A stretch of DNA of 8,414 nt from Rhodospirillales bacterium (GTDB lineage Bacteria > Pseudomonadota > Alphaproteobacteria > Rhodospirillales > Defluviicoccaceae). The notes beneath the pieces are model-generated. The model saw nothing but the letters and a program-made list of their open reading frames with translations. It ran no database searches and was not told the DNA's origin. Positions 1-8,414 of this stretch are shown piece by piece; within the stretch, counting starts at the first letter, position 1, and each line of letters starts with the position of its first letter. The stretch covers positions 1 to 8,414 of the forward strand of contig JAHCKI010000088.1 of NCBI GenBank assembly GCA_026125865.1, in the 5' to 3' direction. Both the position numbers and the translations under genes were made by a program.

Positions 1-3699
<3,699 letters not shown>

Positions 3700-3704
3700 G
3701 CAAT

Positions 3705-3711
3705 CTTCTCC
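3705..3711 (-). promoter_or_regulatory. Ribosome binding site of rpoC
   Basis: GGAGAAG on the minus strand, with 8 nt between GGAG and the ATG at 3699. Together with the in-frame stop at 3726-3724 it fixes the rpoC start. The purine tract also lies inside a five-codon reading frame (ATG at 3713, MEKIA, then TGA overlapping the rpoC ATG as ATGA), so the site may be a plain Shine-Dalgarno that contains an ATG by chance. Confidence 0.8.
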
Positions 3712-3743
3712 ATTTCGCTGCCGTCACCCACCATGCTTGCTGC

Positions 3744-3792
3744 AGAGCAAAATGCGATCAGGATGGAAATCCGGATTGCAAGGGTTTGCTCT
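3744..3792. repeat. Palindrome unit next to the rpoC start (imperfect stem-loop)
   Basis: Outer arms AGAGCAAA (3744-3751) and TTTGCTCT (3785-3792) pair perfectly over 8 bp. An inner stem is formed by GGAT (3761-3764) and ATCC (3769-3772) around a GGAA loop, extended through GCGATCA (3754-3760) opposite GGATTGC (3773-3779) with two mismatches. It is weaker than the neighbouring unit. It starts 33 nt upstream of the rpoC ribosome binding site, so it is unlikely to mask it directly. Confidence 0.6.
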
Positions 3793-3805
3793 ACAAATCA
3801 ATAAC

Positions 3806-3859
3806 CTAGAGCACGACCATGAGATCAGATTTGTTCAAACTGATCTCACCGTGCCCTAG
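3806..3859. repeat. Palindrome unit next to the rpoB stop (strong stem-loop)
   Basis: The inner arms TGAGATCAG (3820-3828) and CTGATCTCA (3840-3848) pair perfectly over 9 bp. The loop can pair further as TTTG with CAAA, leaving one bulged base. The outer arms CTAGAGCACG (3806-3815) and CGTGCCCTAG (3850-3859) pair with one mismatch, separated from the inner stem by a short asymmetric bulge (ACCA on one side). In the rpoBC transcript this would be a long hairpin. No U-tract follows it, so it is not a canonical intrinsic terminator. Confidence 0.75.
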
Positions 3860-3868
3860 CAAGCGGCC

Positions 3869-8026
<4,158 letters not shown>

Positions 8027-8031
8027 GAATG

Positions 8032-8037
8032 CTCCTC
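8032..8037 (-). promoter_or_regulatory. Ribosome binding site of rpoB
   Basis: GAGGAG on the minus strand, 5 nt before the ATG at 8026. It supports ATG 8026 over the in-frame TTG at 8050. Confidence 0.85.
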
Positions 8038-8075
8038 GATCTTTAGGCAAAACCGCTTGCGCTTGGTCTACCCGG

Positions 8076-8098
8076 CGTGCGCCAGCCGCCTGCGCACG
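8076..8098. repeat. GC-rich inverted repeat in the rpoB leader
   Basis: CGTGCGC (8076-8082) and GCGCACG (8092-8098) are perfect 7-bp arms around a 9-nt loop. If transcribed it forms a stable stem about 40 nt before the rpoB ribosome binding site. No T-run follows on the rpoB strand. A 7-bp stem in GC-rich DNA can arise by chance, so a function is uncertain. Confidence 0.4.
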
Positions 8099-8220
8099 AG
8101 GAAAACCGAAACGCCGACGCGATCACCCGCCCCCTGCGACACGTGGCTGTGTCTGCGGATGATCACACTCGGTATACGCACCCACTTTACCGGCCGCGGT
8201 GGAGCCTATGCGGGCGGGTG

Positions 8221-8239
8221 CGAAATTGTGGGAATTTCG
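8221..8239. repeat. AT-rich inverted repeat in the rpoB leader
   Basis: CGAAATT (8221-8227) and AATTTCG (8233-8239) are perfect 7-bp arms around a 5-nt loop, standing out as AT-rich in GC-rich surroundings. It lies about 50 nt downstream of the predicted transcription start. It could be an RNA stem-loop or a dyad operator for a regulator; the sequence alone does not decide. Confidence 0.4.
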
Positions 8240-8295
8240 ATCAGCAACTATCTCGGCAATCTCGGAAATGCTCGCCGTTTTCTCGCCAAAGAGCA

Positions 8296-8325
8296 GATAT
8301 AGCAGGCTCGCTCGCCCTTGCCAAG
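8296..8325 (-). promoter_or_regulatory. Candidate housekeeping-sigma promoter for rpoB
   Basis: On the minus strand CTTGGC (8325-8320), a 17-nt spacer and CTATAT (8302-8297) match the alphaproteobacterial housekeeping consensus CTTGAC-N17-CTATAT with one mismatch. Written the E. coli way it is TTGGCA-N17-TATATC with an extended TG. Transcription would start near 8290 and give a leader of about 260 nt. It would let rpoBC be transcribed separately from upstream ribosomal protein genes, as is known for the rplL-rpoB interval of other bacteria. No mapped start site is available here, so this is a prediction. Confidence 0.55.
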
Positions 8326-8353
8326 ACGATGAACGCCTCGTCATCAATCGGTT

Positions 8354-8414
8354 TCGTCATCGCGAGCGACCGGAGGGAGCGCGGCGATCCAGAAGTCCTT
8401 GAATTTTCTGGATT
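8354..8414. repeat. REP-like palindromic intergenic repeat, cut by window edge
   Basis: The block begins CGTCATCGCGAGCGAC and runs through GCGGCGATCCAGAA to TTCTGGATT at the window end. The form CGTCATnGCGAGCG...GCAATCCAGAA is a widespread dispersed repeat in alphaproteobacterial intergenic DNA (recalled, not searched). Internal pairing is visible: ATCCAGAA (8387-8394) with TTCTGGAT (8406-8413) around an 11-nt loop, and ATCGC (8359-8363) with GCGAT (8384-8388). The second half of the palindrome would lie past 8414. It sits about 30 bp upstream of the candidate rpoB promoter. Confidence 0.7.

Larger units (their letters stand above)
3744..3859. repeat. Composite intergenic repeat: two related palindromes in tandem
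   Basis: A 116-bp non-coding block fills most of the rpoB-rpoC gap. It is made of two imperfect palindromes (3744-3792 and 3806-3859) joined by an AT-rich linker, acaaatcaataac. On the plus strand both units start with AGAGCA and then carry ATG(C/A)GATCAG, 2 nt later in the first and 5 nt later in the second, so they look like diverged copies of one unit in direct orientation. The pattern resembles the mosaic palindromic intergenic repeats of alphaproteobacteria (RIME-type elements of rhizobia); that family link is from memory and the copy number in this genome is not visible here. It ends 9 nt from the rpoB stop codon and so must be transcribed if rpoC is read from the rpoB promoter. Confidence 0.75.
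8027..8295 (-). other. Long untranslated leader of rpoB
   Basis: About 260 nt between the candidate promoter and the rpoB start hold no believable gene. The short reading frames on either strand here have no ribosome binding site I can see and no recognisable protein character. The stretch contains two short perfect inverted repeats (listed separately) and the rpoB ribosome binding site. Neither stem is followed by a U-tract, so I see no intrinsic terminator or attenuator. I recognise no known riboswitch or ribosomal-protein binding motif. Confidence 0.55.

Noticed and set aside
3806..3859. Intrinsic terminator between rpoB and rpoC
   Set aside because: The stem is long, but the bases after it on the transcribed strand (AGGTTATTGATTTG) are not a U-tract, and rpoC has no other visible promoter and needs read-through.
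8027..8050. Alternative rpoB start at the in-frame TTG at 8050
   Set aside because: It would place the GAGGAG ribosome binding site inside the coding region and add 8 residues not expected in the family.
8250..8265. Short direct repeat ATCTCGG at 8250-8256 and 8259-8265
   Set aside because: Two 7-nt copies 9 nt apart with no further extension; easily due to chance.
8123..8402. Small reading frames in the rpoB upstream region (minus 8123-8347, plus 8199-8402)
   Set aside because: No ribosome binding site seen, low-information translations. The plus one runs through the REP-like repeat, and the minus one covers the predicted promoter.

Overview
The window is about 60% GC (estimated by eye) and carries part of the RNA polymerase beta operon on the minus strand. 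Transcription runs from high to low coordinates. It holds a complete rpoB (8026 to 3869) followed by the first 1233 codons of rpoC (3699 down to base 1, where the window cuts the gene). The protein signatures, the high GC, the interspersed palindromic repeats and the CTTGnC/CTATAT type of promoter all suggest an alphaproteobacterium, probably Rhodospirillales or Rhizobiales-like. That placement is inference from recognised sequence character, not from a search.

Layout from right to left: (1) 8414-8354, the start of a REP-like palindromic repeat that runs off the window. (2) 8325-8296, a good housekeeping-type promoter candidate pointing at rpoB. (3) about 8290-8027, an untranslated leader of roughly 260 nt with two short perfect stem-loops and no credible gene. 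(4) rpoB, 1385 codons, intact, with all hallmark motifs. (5) 3868-3700, a 169-nt rpoB-rpoC gap mostly filled by a composite repeat of two related palindromes. (6) rpoC, open to the window edge, with both zinc sites, the catalytic aspartate triad, bridge helix and trigger loop present.

The two genes encode the beta and beta-prime subunits, which together form the catalytic core of RNA polymerase. No rplL is visible in the 388 bp upstream of rpoB, so the usual neighbour lies further away or elsewhere.

The coding content is ordinary housekeeping sequence and I found no new system. What deserves a second look is the intergenic DNA: a tandem-palindrome repeat that must be transcribed inside the rpoBC message, and a REP-like repeat next to the probable rpoB promoter.
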